Virus record (IMG/VR): IMGVR_UViG_3300044701_002789
Coordinates: 186,001-250,000 of that record
DNA: 64,000 bases
Origin: a virus
Reading direction: 5' to 3' (one strand)
Below are positions 45,953 through 54,487 of this stretch, piece by piece (position 1 is the first letter of the stretch; each line of letters begins with the position of its first letter). A program made the position numbers and the translations under genes. The notes under the pieces were generated by a model. The model searched no databases and was not told the DNA's origin. It saw only the letters and a list, made by a program, of their open reading frames with translations.

Positions 45953-46282
45953 TTAGTTGAGGGTTTCTAAAATACTTGCGATAAATTTCAAGTTGGTCCC
46001 ATTACTACCCGATAGAACTAATCTATCACCACTTTCTAATACTAACTTTCCCGGAAGAAGATTTGCAGTATCATTACCAGAAATTGGAAATTGTTTCAAT
46101 ATTTCCGTATCAGTAGAACTTCTACGATGCGTAAAAGATATATCTTGAGAAGTTGACCCAATATTCGTGACTTGCGCAAGAAGAACTACTCCAGTATAAC
46201 CAACTGGTGCAGTATAAATTGAAGTTGTTGCGACACCAACAACTGCAGTGACTGTTTTAAAAACATTAAGTGCTAACGCCAT
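45953..46282 (-). CDS. Putative structural protein (109 aa)
   Basis: MALALNVFKTVTAVVGVATT starts a beta-rich protein of the size and sequence style of small cyanophage virion proteins (SGNDTANLLPGKLVLESGDR). A strong AGGAGGA precedes the ATG. It is directly upstream of the giant fibre and could be its attachment protein. Confidence 0.65.
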   Translation of the reverse strand: MALALNVFKTVTAVVGVATTSIYTAPVGYTGVVLLAQVTNIGSTSQDISFTHRRSSTDTEILKQFPISGNDTANLLPGKLVLESGDRLVLSGSNGTNLKFIASILETLN

Positions 46283-46286
46283 CTTA

Positions 46287-48644
46287 TTAATCTCCTCCTA
46301 ATGCAAGAATGAATGGGGTTACTGTTGAGAACAAACTCTTTGAATAAAATGTTCCACTAATGGTTCCAGTTTGTTGATTGATTACAACACCATCACCAAT
46401 TCGGAAGTTACCAGATTGGTCTGTGGTTGTAAAAACAACAATACCTCCATTATTTGTGACTGTTTCATTTTCCTGAATTGGAACACCACCAGCAGCAGGA
46501 AGTGCAGTTGCAATATTTGTTCCAGAACCAATATATTCAAGTGAATGTCCTGATGCTAATACACGACTTTGTTTAAAGAAAGGAACCTCCATTCCCGCAG
46601 TGACTGCATAAGGAACATTATCAGTAAAGGTAATCGTACAAATACCTGCAGAAACTGGAGTACATTTTTCAATGATATAATAAGTTGGGATCATATTTAC
46701 ACTTCCAGTTGCAGTATTAATTCCTACATCTGGTGTGTTGAATGTAACTCTTGGAGTTGTTGTATATCCTCTTCCGTTTGAAATCATTTCAACAGAAACT
46801 ACAGAACCGTTTTTAACCTCTGCAACTGCAGTTGCTGGAATTCCCCAAGGTGTTTCTGGGTCTTCTATAGTAAGTTCTGCAGTTCCCGTATATCCAGTTC
46901 CACCAGAACCAACCGTAACTCCACCAATACTATAATAAAGTTTATCAAAATAAACTACCTGACCATCAAAAGGTCTGATGATATTAATTTTTGCGGTTCC
47001 GCCTGAATCATAAGTATGGGAAAGTGTAGATACTCCCACATAAACACTGAATGTTGTACTTGCAGCAGATACTGTGGGAAGTGCATTTCCGCCATTAATA
47101 TTTCCAGCATCCAAACGAGTTGTAATAATTCCTACAAGATTATCAATAAAGGATTGAACATCCGCACAAGAATTTACACTTGTATTTGAACCAGTTGCAG
47201 GGTCGGGTGCAATTGTTAAGTCCTTATTGGTTAGATTATTTGTAATTGCAAGTTTCATCAAATCTCTTGCAGATGTAAACCCTACAATTGTTTGTGGAAC
47301 TTCCCCATCTACACCATTTGTAAGTATAGTTCCATCTATCTTAAAATATGCTTTGGTTGCTTCTAAAGTATTTCTTGATGTGAAATCTCGTACATCAAGA
47401 GATACTGCATCCACAATAAATCCTAAGTCTCTTTTACATTTATCGGGACTTGGATTTGAGAACGAAGGATATGCAATTCCAATGGCATCATATGCATCAT
47501 CAATGATTTCTTGACGATTTGCTTGAATAAGATTATAAGAATCTACATATCTTCCGGGCGCAACAGTGACCGTTTCAAATATATACCCTTTATTCCCGGA
47601 TGGGTAAGTTACAATTCCTGGACCAGAAGAACAAGTAAATGCAAGTCCTGCAAGTGAAATTCCCATTCCCACTGAAAAATTATGTGCAGAATTCGTAGTT
47701 GCAGTAAGAATTCCAGTTACATTATCATATTTTGCAGAAGTGATATTTAAAGTTGGAGTATTTAAATCAACAACAAATTCAAATGCATTTGGTTCTTCGG
47801 TACTTGTAATAATTCCAGTGTATTTTCTTGGTCCAACTCCATCAGCAACCAATCCAAAATTACCAAATGAAGAGTTTGAGTTTGTTAAATCACACGCAGC
47901 ACCACTACCGCAGAAGATTGCAGTATCATTACAGATTGTAAAAATTGAAACTAACTGTGCGTATCCTTCATTGGTAATGGAAACTCCAATACCACCTTGA
48001 TTGTATTGAGTATAACTATCAACAACCATTGACTTTAATGGTCCAATTGCCTTGGAACCATCAATTTTCATTCCAATACTATTTGGAATAAAATTGGTGC
48101 AGTTCTGCACATAAGGTGATTGATTGAAGTATCCAATTTGATTTGGATTAAATGCAAAAATTGCCTTACCTGAATTTAAAGTTCCAGTGTAAGACATCTC
48201 CGCAATATAGTTTCCATTTGAAACATAAAACAAGTCCTGATTTGCATTTAATGGTTGAACAGATACCTCTCTTAAACTATCTCCAACAATTGAAACTTGT
48301 TCTGGAATAACTAATGGATTGTTTTCTAAATAAGATCCAGCACTAACTTTAATAACTGTTCCTGTTGTTGCTGCTGTGAGTGCTGCTCCGATTGTTGCCT
48401 TTGCGTCTCCAAGTTTTTTTCCGGTGTTGTTGTTGCTTCCGTCTTTTGTGACATATAGGATATTAGTAACTGTTGCTCCGGCACCAATTCTTATAATATC
48501 GGTGCCTATTCCTACTCTTTCTCTGCGGGCAAAGAGTTCTGCGTCGTATGTATTAAGACCAAGTTCCCCTAACGGTAATTGTTCTATTGATGGTATCTTG
48601 CCGGGAACCGCCGACCTTTTAATTCTTATATTTGGATTACTCAT
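46287..48644 (-). CDS. Virion structural protein with beta-helix region (785 aa)
   Basis: The N terminus (MSNPNIRIKRSAVPGKIPSI) is followed by LPLGELGLNTYDAELFARRE, the usual N-terminal module of cyanophage fibres. From about residue 65 a pectate-lyase-like beta-helix (KLGDAKATIGAALTAATTGT, VSIVGDSLREVSVQPLNANQ) is suggested, and then a region with repeated FNTPD and GGTGYTG turns. The C terminus ends in a VFTTTDQSGNFRIGDG domain. Likely a tail-fibre or baseplate-associated protein. Confidence 0.75.
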   Translation of the reverse strand: MSNPNIRIKRSAVPGKIPSIEQLPLGELGLNTYDAELFARRERVGIGTDIIRIGAGATVTNILYVTKDGSNNNTGKKLGDAKATIGAALTAATTGTVIKVSAGSYLENNPLVIPEQVSIVGDSLREVSVQPLNANQDLFYVSNGNYIAEMSYTGTLNSGKAIFAFNPNQIGYFNQSPYVQNCTNFIPNSIGMKIDGSKAIGPLKSMVVDSYTQYNQGGIGVSITNEGYAQLVSIFTICNDTAIFCGSGAACDLTNSNSSFGNFGLVADGVGPRKYTGIITSTEEPNAFEFVVDLNTPTLNITSAKYDNVTGILTATTNSAHNFSVGMGISLAGLAFTCSSGPGIVTYPSGNKGYIFETVTVAPGRYVDSYNLIQANRQEIIDDAYDAIGIAYPSFSNPSPDKCKRDLGFIVDAVSLDVRDFTSRNTLEATKAYFKIDGTILTNGVDGEVPQTIVGFTSARDLMKLAITNNLTNKDLTIAPDPATGSNTSVNSCADVQSFIDNLVGIITTRLDAGNINGGNALPTVSAASTTFSVYVGVSTLSHTYDSGGTAKINIIRPFDGQVVYFDKLYYSIGGVTVGSGGTGYTGTAELTIEDPETPWGIPATAVAEVKNGSVVSVEMISNGRGYTTTPRVTFNTPDVGINTATGSVNMIPTYYIIEKCTPVSAGICTITFTDNVPYAVTAGMEVPFFKQSRVLASGHSLEYIGSGTNIATALPAAGGVPIQENETVTNNGGIVVFTTTDQSGNFRIGDGVVINQQTGTISGTFYSKSLFSTVTPFILALGGD

Positions 48645-48696
48645 TTAATTAAGAATGGTATTTACCGCAGAACTCCTTATATAAGAAGTTATTAGT

Positions 48697-48704
48697 TATT
48701 TATA
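48697..48704 (-). promoter_or_regulatory. T4-like late promoter box TATAAATA
   Basis: Exact TATAAATA on the minus strand, about 53 bp before the ATG at 48644, with a downstream AAGGAG-containing leader. Consistent with late transcription of the fibre genes. Confidence 0.6.
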
Positions 48705-48736
48705 GTTTTTTATAATCCAAAATGAGATTGAATTTA

Positions 48737-51586
48737 TTATGCCTGTGCCTCAGACCAAGAAATTCTTGCATTGATAGTAGTTGCAGCAGCACCTACATTT
48801 CTTGCTGCCACAATAATTAAATCTGGACCATCTGGATATATATTGCTAACAGTAGTTGGTGCAGTTAATGTTGTTCCTCCTCCCAATATACCATTACCCA
48901 AATCTCTAACTAGATTCAATTCTCTGACAATAATACCATTGTTAACAAAAAAGGAATACACAGTTTCGCCACCTGTAATAGTTGTTCCCGCTGCATGAAC
49001 ACATATTTGGGAAAGAGATGATCCACCGGCTGCTGCATATGTTCCTGCAGAAACACGTCCATTTAGTATTAAACTGATTAGAAAATTTCCACCAGAAAGA
49101 ATTCCAACCTCACGAAGAGTTAATTGCATTCGGTTAATGAGTTCCCTCGCACCAAGAGTTCCAGTAAGTCCAGAATCAACACTAGGAGCAAGACGAAGAG
49201 AAAGAAGTGCATTAGTAGCCCCAGCATTCACAGATAATGCAGTAACCATACCTGAAGTAAATACAAAAGATCTATCATCATCATATCTACCATCCATAAT
49301 AATTGATGAACCCCAGTGACCAACATTTAATGCAGTTTGTGGGGAATGCAATTCTACTGAAATTGGAGCAGTTGCGGAAAAAGTAAATGTTCCTCCGCCA
49401 GCAGTTGAAGTTCCTCCACCTCCAGTTAATCCACCAGGACCAGTTAAAGATGTTACTGCTCTAGTTAGTCCAGTAAATGATGTGGTGGTTTTTCCAGTAT
49501 AATTTACATATTCAACAACAGCACCAGTATTTCCAGCAGCACGAATACACAAAGTTCCAGAAGATGGAAATTCACTTGTACTAGCAACGTTCACTGTAGT
49601 TGCAGCATTTGCTAAAGTTGATGTTATATAGGTAATTGGTGGAATTGTATTACATTCATATCTTGCTGGCAAATTACCAGATCTCATATATGCTTCAGTT
49701 CTATAGTTCGCATTAGGAATTCTATGCGCATGAATCACTTCACCTCTTTGATTTTTAAAACCGTAACGAATTGCACCAGCACCATACCAGGAATAATCAA
49801 TATAAATCATCTGCATCTTAGTAAGATCGAGATTGAATCCCGAAGGACCAGTTCCATCACACTTATCAATATTCCATTCAGATTGTGGTACTCTTTGTTG
49901 TGTTCTTTTTGTAACAATAACTGCACCACTAGAAATTGTAGTTCCTCTATATTCTGGAGAAACAATCATTTGAGTATCACTTGTAATAGAAAGAACAAGA
50001 TATGACATTCCACGAATGGTAACATAATCACCGGGTTTCAATTGAGATGAGAAGAAAGTCTGAAAGTTTCCACTCGCATTTCCTGTAATCACAGGAGAAC
50101 CATTTGTAACAGAAACTCCTCCAGAGATTTGATCTGTGCTCGATCTTCTTACTGCATATAAAGTTTGTCCATCATATTCATAGAAAAATCCATTTTGTTC
50201 ATCAAACATTCCAATTCTAATTCTAGATCCATACCAATTTCCTGGTGAAATAGTAATCGGAAATCCAGTTGCCGGAGAAGATGAAGGAGTACTCAATGCA
50301 GTATATGTGAATGTCAAATCTGTTGGTACAGTTGCAACTGTAAAAGTGCCATTATATGCAGTCTGATCTGCACCAGAAACAATTACAGTTGCACCTGGAC
50401 CCAAATTATGTGGGAATTTTGTTCTTACGGTTACTGTAGTTCCAGATGATGTAACTGCGTCAACTTGCAATGCTGCCTTTAAATTAGTTCCAGTACTAAA
50501 CTGAATACCTTTACCGGATTGATAACGAAAATATCTTCTTGTCTGTCTTATTAATTGATTTCCATGATATGGGCTTCCTGCTGAGAAATTAACACCACCA
50601 TCAAAAGGTCTATGAATGGATGAAGTATAAGGTCTTGCATAGAGATTTTGTGACCCTCCATTTGCAGTAATTGTACCAGTTGGTGCTATGTCAACATCAA
50701 AAGTAAATGTATTTGATGTTGGAACTGTCTTTACAAAAAATGCTCCATTTGGAGGATTGCCAGCTGCGGTTGTGTTTCTTACAAAAATACCATCACCCAC
50801 CGTTAATCCATGAGCATTTGTTGTAGTGCAAGTAACTGTAGTTCCACTATTAGTAAATGCAGCACCTGCAGTAGCACTTACTGTAATTTGAGATCCAGTA
50901 AAGAAACTTCCACCAAATACATAAGTTTTTGATGCATCAAAGATCTGTCCATTAAATACGTTTGCTCGTGCGACATAAGTAAATGATGACGCTGAACTTG
51001 TTTCGGTTAACTGCCATCCATTTGCAATTGGATCTTCTGTATCCTGGACAAAAATAGGTACACCAACACCAGGGTTTGTTGTTGAGGTTACAGTAACAGT
51101 TCTAGTACCATTTCCTGTTATATTAGTAACATTATAGGGTAAAACTGGATCATAAAATACTGATGGCCTATTGTTAAGTAGTGTAGTAGTTTCCCATTTT
51201 GTTTGTTGAGTACCATATTCAAAGTCAGTATCAATTAATGCCTGTGGCGTAGACACACGCATCTTACCAACGGGATCCATCAGTTCTTCAGATGGTTCTA
51301 TTTTCTGTGCAGGATCATCTACAATAATCTGTAGTTTATCACCTGAACTCATTCCTGTGGTACTGTAATTTAATACTACCGTTGTTGTATCTGTAGTTCC
51401 ATTTATTGTATATGAGGTTGCTCTTAAATTTGAATCTGCAAAATTATAAATTACTACATTCGTTGTTACATTTGTAATTAATATTAATCTTTCTCTAGGT
51501 ATTGCTCTAGGTAAGACAACATTACCTATACCACTTTCTCCAGGTGTAAATGTATATCCACTTTCCAATATTACTTTTCTTGCCAT
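48737..51586 (-). CDS. Large virion structural protein (949 aa)
   Basis: MARKVILESGYTFTPGESGI begins a beta-rich protein with repeated Ig-like or fibronectin-like strands (TVTVTSTTNPGVGVPIFVQD; FTVATVPTDLTFTYTALSTP). LDLTKMQMIYIDYSWYGAGA and YGFKNQRGEVIHAHRIPNAN resemble phage tail proteins with a conserved central domain. The C-terminal part ends NARISWSEAQA. It is likely a baseplate or tail-fibre component. Confidence 0.7.
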   Translation of the reverse strand: MARKVILESGYTFTPGESGIGNVVLPRAIPRERLILITNVTTNVVIYNFADSNLRATSYTINGTTDTTTVVLNYSTTGMSSGDKLQIIVDDPAQKIEPSEELMDPVGKMRVSTPQALIDTDFEYGTQQTKWETTTLLNNRPSVFYDPVLPYNVTNITGNGTRTVTVTSTTNPGVGVPIFVQDTEDPIANGWQLTETSSASSFTYVARANVFNGQIFDASKTYVFGGSFFTGSQITVSATAGAAFTNSGTTVTCTTTNAHGLTVGDGIFVRNTTAAGNPPNGAFFVKTVPTSNTFTFDVDIAPTGTITANGGSQNLYARPYTSSIHRPFDGGVNFSAGSPYHGNQLIRQTRRYFRYQSGKGIQFSTGTNLKAALQVDAVTSSGTTVTVRTKFPHNLGPGATVIVSGADQTAYNGTFTVATVPTDLTFTYTALSTPSSSPATGFPITISPGNWYGSRIRIGMFDEQNGFFYEYDGQTLYAVRRSSTDQISGGVSVTNGSPVITGNASGNFQTFFSSQLKPGDYVTIRGMSYLVLSITSDTQMIVSPEYRGTTISSGAVIVTKRTQQRVPQSEWNIDKCDGTGPSGFNLDLTKMQMIYIDYSWYGAGAIRYGFKNQRGEVIHAHRIPNANYRTEAYMRSGNLPARYECNTIPPITYITSTLANAATTVNVASTSEFPSSGTLCIRAAGNTGAVVEYVNYTGKTTTSFTGLTRAVTSLTGPGGLTGGGGTSTAGGGTFTFSATAPISVELHSPQTALNVGHWGSSIIMDGRYDDDRSFVFTSGMVTALSVNAGATNALLSLRLAPSVDSGLTGTLGARELINRMQLTLREVGILSGGNFLISLILNGRVSAGTYAAAGGSSLSQICVHAAGTTITGGETVYSFFVNNGIIVRELNLVRDLGNGILGGGTTLTAPTTVSNIYPDGPDLIIVAARNVGAAATTINARISWSEAQA

Positions 51587-51615
51587 AATTTTGGTAATTT
51601 TTTATTAGTTATTAA

Positions 51616-51623
51616 TATTTATA
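51616..51623 (-). promoter_or_regulatory. T4-like late promoter box TATAAATA
   Basis: Exact TATAAATA on the minus strand, 29 bp before the ATG at 51586. It overlaps the end of the LamG-like gene at 51619-52377. Confidence 0.6.
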
Positions 51624-52377
51624 AATTAAATCTACCTTTACTTGAGTTGTAATTTATAATTATTTCTTCAGTAGTAAGTGATCTATTATAAATCGATAAA
51701 AAAGCAAGAGACATAGGCATTTCATAACCAAAAAACCTTTGCCAAGATGCAATTCTTCCACTTCCATTATTAAAATTTCTATTTGAACTATTTTCTGTAC
51801 CCTGTTGTTGAGATAAAGTTTGTTCTACTGTATTAATATACATTTTATTATTTGTATAAGAAACATCACTTCTCATTTCAAAAACATAATGTTTCCAATT
51901 ATTCACAAGACCTAAAGAAGATACAGTTCCTGAAGATATTCCATAGAGATCATTATTTGATGTATTAAATCCAAATGATCCATTTCCTCCCCAAATAGTA
52001 TAAGAACCAAATCCAAACAAGGTATTATTTGTATAATTTGATCCAATATTTGCCCAAATTTCAATCGTAGTAGTAGTGTTTAAATTTGATACAGTAATAT
52101 CTAAATAATTTCCTATTCCATTAAAAGTTATGATTCCTCCATTTGAGGAACTATATGATGGTAAAGATGTTGATGGTGAATTTGGAATAATATAATCGGC
52201 AACTTCTAAATCATAAACTTTATAAAAAGTATCCTTTACGGATAGTTCAGTATTTGTTTGATTGATTGGATTTGTAACAGTTGTTCCAGAACCAGAATAC
52301 GATTTTGTATTCCCAATATCTATTACTAATCCAAAATTACTTGATCCTGAATTTTTTGGTCCAGCATAAGCACCCAC
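51619..52377 (-). CDS. LamG/concanavalin-like fibre protein, paralogue 1
   Basis: A 252-residue protein. Residues about 15-240 have the jelly-roll pattern of a LamG-like lectin (GLVIDIGNTKSYSGSGTT; TTTTIEIWANIGSNYTNN; LGLVNNWKHYVFEMRSDVSY; LAFLSIYNRSLTTEEIIINY). It shares the SIYNR.LT..EI..N ending with the two genes to the right. Sugar binding at the host surface is plausible. It is the most diverged of the three. Confidence 0.7.
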   Translation of the reverse strand: MGAYAGPKNSGSSNFGLVIDIGNTKSYSGSGTTVTNPINQTNTELSVKDTFYKVYDLEVADYIIPNSPSTSLPSYSSSNGGIITFNGIGNYLDITVSNLNTTTTIEIWANIGSNYTNNTLFGFGSYTIWGGNGSFGFNTSNNDLYGISSGTVSSLGLVNNWKHYVFEMRSDVSYTNNKMYINTVEQTLSQQQGTENSSNRNFNNGSGRIASWQRFFGYEMPMSLAFLSIYNRSLTTEEIIINYNSSKGRFNL

Positions 52378-52378
52378 C

Positions 52379-52633
52379 TTACTCTTCCTCCATCGGTGAA
52401 GACCATTCGGAAGTACTCAAAATACTCAACATTTCTTCATAAGTATAATAACCAACAATAGATGTGAGTGCTTGTACTGATGGTGGTGGAGTTTCTCCGT
52501 CCCATTTTACAAAAGTCAAATCACCCGATGTAGAAACTCTTACAGTCTCTGCAGAAGTTTCCAGGACTTCTTCAAAGTTGATTTGGTTGAGTTCTGATGT
52601 TGCAAAGATTGCGAACTGTCTGTTTTCGTACAT
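52379..52633 (-). CDS. Hypothetical fibre-associated protein (84 aa)
   Basis: MYENRQFAIFATSELNQINF, acidic, ending EEMLSILSTSEWSSPMEEE. It separates two LamG-like genes and may be a small chaperone or connector. No family recognised. Confidence 0.6.
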   Translation of the reverse strand: MYENRQFAIFATSELNQINFEEVLETSAETVRVSTSGDLTFVKWDGETPPPSVQALTSIVGYYTYEEMLSILSTSEWSSPMEEE

Positions 52634-52645
52634 AGTTTTTTTAGT

Positions 52646-52653
52646 TATTTATT
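52646..52653 (-). promoter_or_regulatory. Late-promoter-like box AATAAATA
   Basis: AATAAATA on the minus strand, 12 bp before the ATG at 52633; one mismatch from the late consensus. The short distance weakens the call. Confidence 0.3.
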
Positions 52654-53437
52654 AGAAGTATCTGGATTTAGTTGCATTAAAGTTTTGTTGGATTTCTGAT
52701 GCTGTGAGGACACGGTTATATATAGAATAGGATGCAATATTGAGATTTGTTTTCGCAAGCTCTCCTGAAATTACATCTAGATTTGTGCTAATTCTAGAGG
52801 TATTTTGAAAATTTATTGGATAAAGACTATCTGACCAATTTTGAGATCCAATTGAGATACCATTAACATAAACGGTGATAGTGTGGGTTATTCCAGAAAA
52901 TTCATGAACCATGTCTGCTCTATACCATTGTTCCGGTTCTAGAGTTGCTTCCGCATTTTCAAAAGAAATAGATCCATACCCCTGCGTTACTCCTGGTGTT
53001 CCATTTAAATTTCTAACTCCGCATCTAAGAGTAGCCCTTGTCCAAAATCCGTCTACACCATCTAAGTACGCCAAATTGATTCCATATGATGGATTATATG
53101 AACCTTTCTGTAAAAGTCCGCATATTCGCGGACCCCTAGGAGGGAAAGGTAAGTTGTATCTAAATGTGACCGAAAAGGTGAAAGAAGAACTATTTCCTAT
53201 GTTGTTAACAGGTGTTAAGTTGGTTGTGAACTGTATTGAGTCATCAGCATTATCCAATACAATATTTTCCGGACCAGAACTACTATAGGTTGGACCATTT
53301 ACAAGAGACGCATTAATGTTATTACCACTCAAATCAGTCCAAGTGGTTCCACTACCAGGATAAGATTTTGGATTTGCTGCGTCAAGACACAAAACCAATC
53401 CATCAGTAACCACCCGACTATTGTATGCTACTCCCAT
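52652..53437 (-). CDS. LamG/concanavalin-like fibre protein, paralogue 2
   Basis: 261 residues. The N-terminal strand DGLVLCLDAANPKSYPGSGT is shared almost unchanged with paralogue 3. The domain continues with SSSFTFSVTFRYNLPFPPRG and a closing strand LNIASYSIYNRVLTASEIQQ. A jelly-roll lectin fold is likely, with variation in the loops. Confidence 0.75.
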   Translation of the reverse strand: MGVAYNSRVVTDGLVLCLDAANPKSYPGSGTTWTDLSGNNINASLVNGPTYSSSGPENIVLDNADDSIQFTTNLTPVNNIGNSSSFTFSVTFRYNLPFPPRGPRICGLLQKGSYNPSYGINLAYLDGVDGFWTRATLRCGVRNLNGTPGVTQGYGSISFENAEATLEPEQWYRADMVHEFSGITHTITVYVNGISIGSQNWSDSLYPINFQNTSRISTNLDVISGELAKTNLNIASYSIYNRVLTASEIQQNFNATKSRYF

Positions 53438-53471
53438 ATTCTCTCAGTGCCTCTTCGTTTTTGTATTTAGG

Positions 53472-54194
53472 TTATTGGTAACGGGACTTGAGTGCATTGT
53501 AGTTTTGTTGGATTTCTGATGCGGTGAGTGCTCTGTTGTATATGGATACTTGTGCGATGTTTCCTTTAAGTAATCTATCAGTATTTGATATCTCCCCCCT
53601 ACCAATTATCCATCTTGCACTTGTTCCACTTACGGGAGTTCTAAAGTTTCCAGTAAAAGAAACTTGATTACTCAAAGTACCATTAATATAAATTGATGCA
53701 GTTGAACCATTATAAGTTCCAACTAAATTGTAATAAGTGGATTCTAAGGTAGTTGTAATACCGGAGACAAATGTTACAATACCAGATGTATTAACTAATT
53801 CAAAATGAGGAAAACTATCAGAAAAACCATTTATACATAATCTAATTGGTTCATTATTATTAACATTAATTTGGTCTTCCCACATTACAAGATTTTGAAA
53901 AGATATTCCAATACCAGTCGTTCTCCCCCAACAAGAAACTGTTACCTGTGAAGTTCCTGCAAAATATAATCCATTGGTTGATGGTACAGTTACATAGTCA
54001 TTAGTTGCATCAAAACTCAAAGAACCTAAATTACCACTACTATAAGTAGGTCCATTCACAAGAGTTCCATTGTTCCCACGACCACTCAAATCAGTCCAAG
54101 TGGTTCCACTACCAGGATAAGACTTTGGATTTGCTGCGTCTAAACAAAGGACTAAATTTTGAAGCACTATCTGCGGACTGTGAGACAAAGACAT
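53472..54194 (-). CDS. LamG/concanavalin-like fibre protein, paralogue 3
   Basis: 240 residues, closely related to paralogue 2 at both ends (NLVLCLDAANPKSYPGSGTT and SIYNRALTASEIQQNYNALK) and diverged in the middle (GISFQNLVMWEDQINVNNNE). The pattern of conserved ends and varied middle fits diversification of binding loops after duplication. It starts one base before the stop of the gene at 54194. Confidence 0.75.
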   Translation of the reverse strand: MSLSHSPQIVLQNLVLCLDAANPKSYPGSGTTWTDLSGRGNNGTLVNGPTYSSGNLGSLSFDATNDYVTVPSTNGLYFAGTSQVTVSCWGRTTGIGISFQNLVMWEDQINVNNNEPIRLCINGFSDSFPHFELVNTSGIVTFVSGITTTLESTYYNLVGTYNGSTASIYINGTLSNQVSFTGNFRTPVSGTSARWIIGRGEISNTDRLLKGNIAQVSIYNRALTASEIQQNYNALKSRYQ

Positions 54195-54403
54195 TATTCA
54201 AACTCTCCTTCTACCTTTGTGCCTCTTTTGGGTTTTTTGAGTTTTTCAATTTCTTCATTAAGTTCTATTACTTTCTTATTCAATGCCTCAATAAGTTGAT
54301 TTGAATTCATTAGTCGTGCTTCTAATGCAATCGTTTGTGCAGTTAAATCACTTACTCTTTGTTGATATACTGTAAGAAGATTTTTAATTTCTTGTTCGTT
54401 CAT
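54194..54403 (-). CDS. Coiled-coil protein (69 aa)
   Basis: MNEQEIKNLLTVYQQRVSDL then a continuous heptad-repeat helix (TAQTIALEARLMNSNQLIEA; LNKKVIELNEEIEKLKKPKR). Likely a short coiled-coil chaperone or structural connector. A CTAAATAA box lies upstream, and it is followed by the LamG genes. Confidence 0.7.
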   Translation of the reverse strand: MNEQEIKNLLTVYQQRVSDLTAQTIALEARLMNSNQLIEALNKKVIELNEEIEKLKKPKRGTKVEGEFE

Positions 54404-54432
54404 TTCAATTCATTCTACTGTCTTATTTAGAA

Positions 54433-54462
54433 TAAAAAAGGAGTGAGATAAATCTCACTCCT
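54433..54462 (-). terminator. Intrinsic terminator
   Basis: On the minus strand AGGAGTGAGA-TTTA-TCTCACTCCT, a 10-bp stem, followed by TTTTTATT. It ends the transcript of the Mtd-like fibre gene at 54488. Confidence 0.85.
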
Positions 54463-54487
54463 ATTGAATAAGATTAAAAATTAATTA

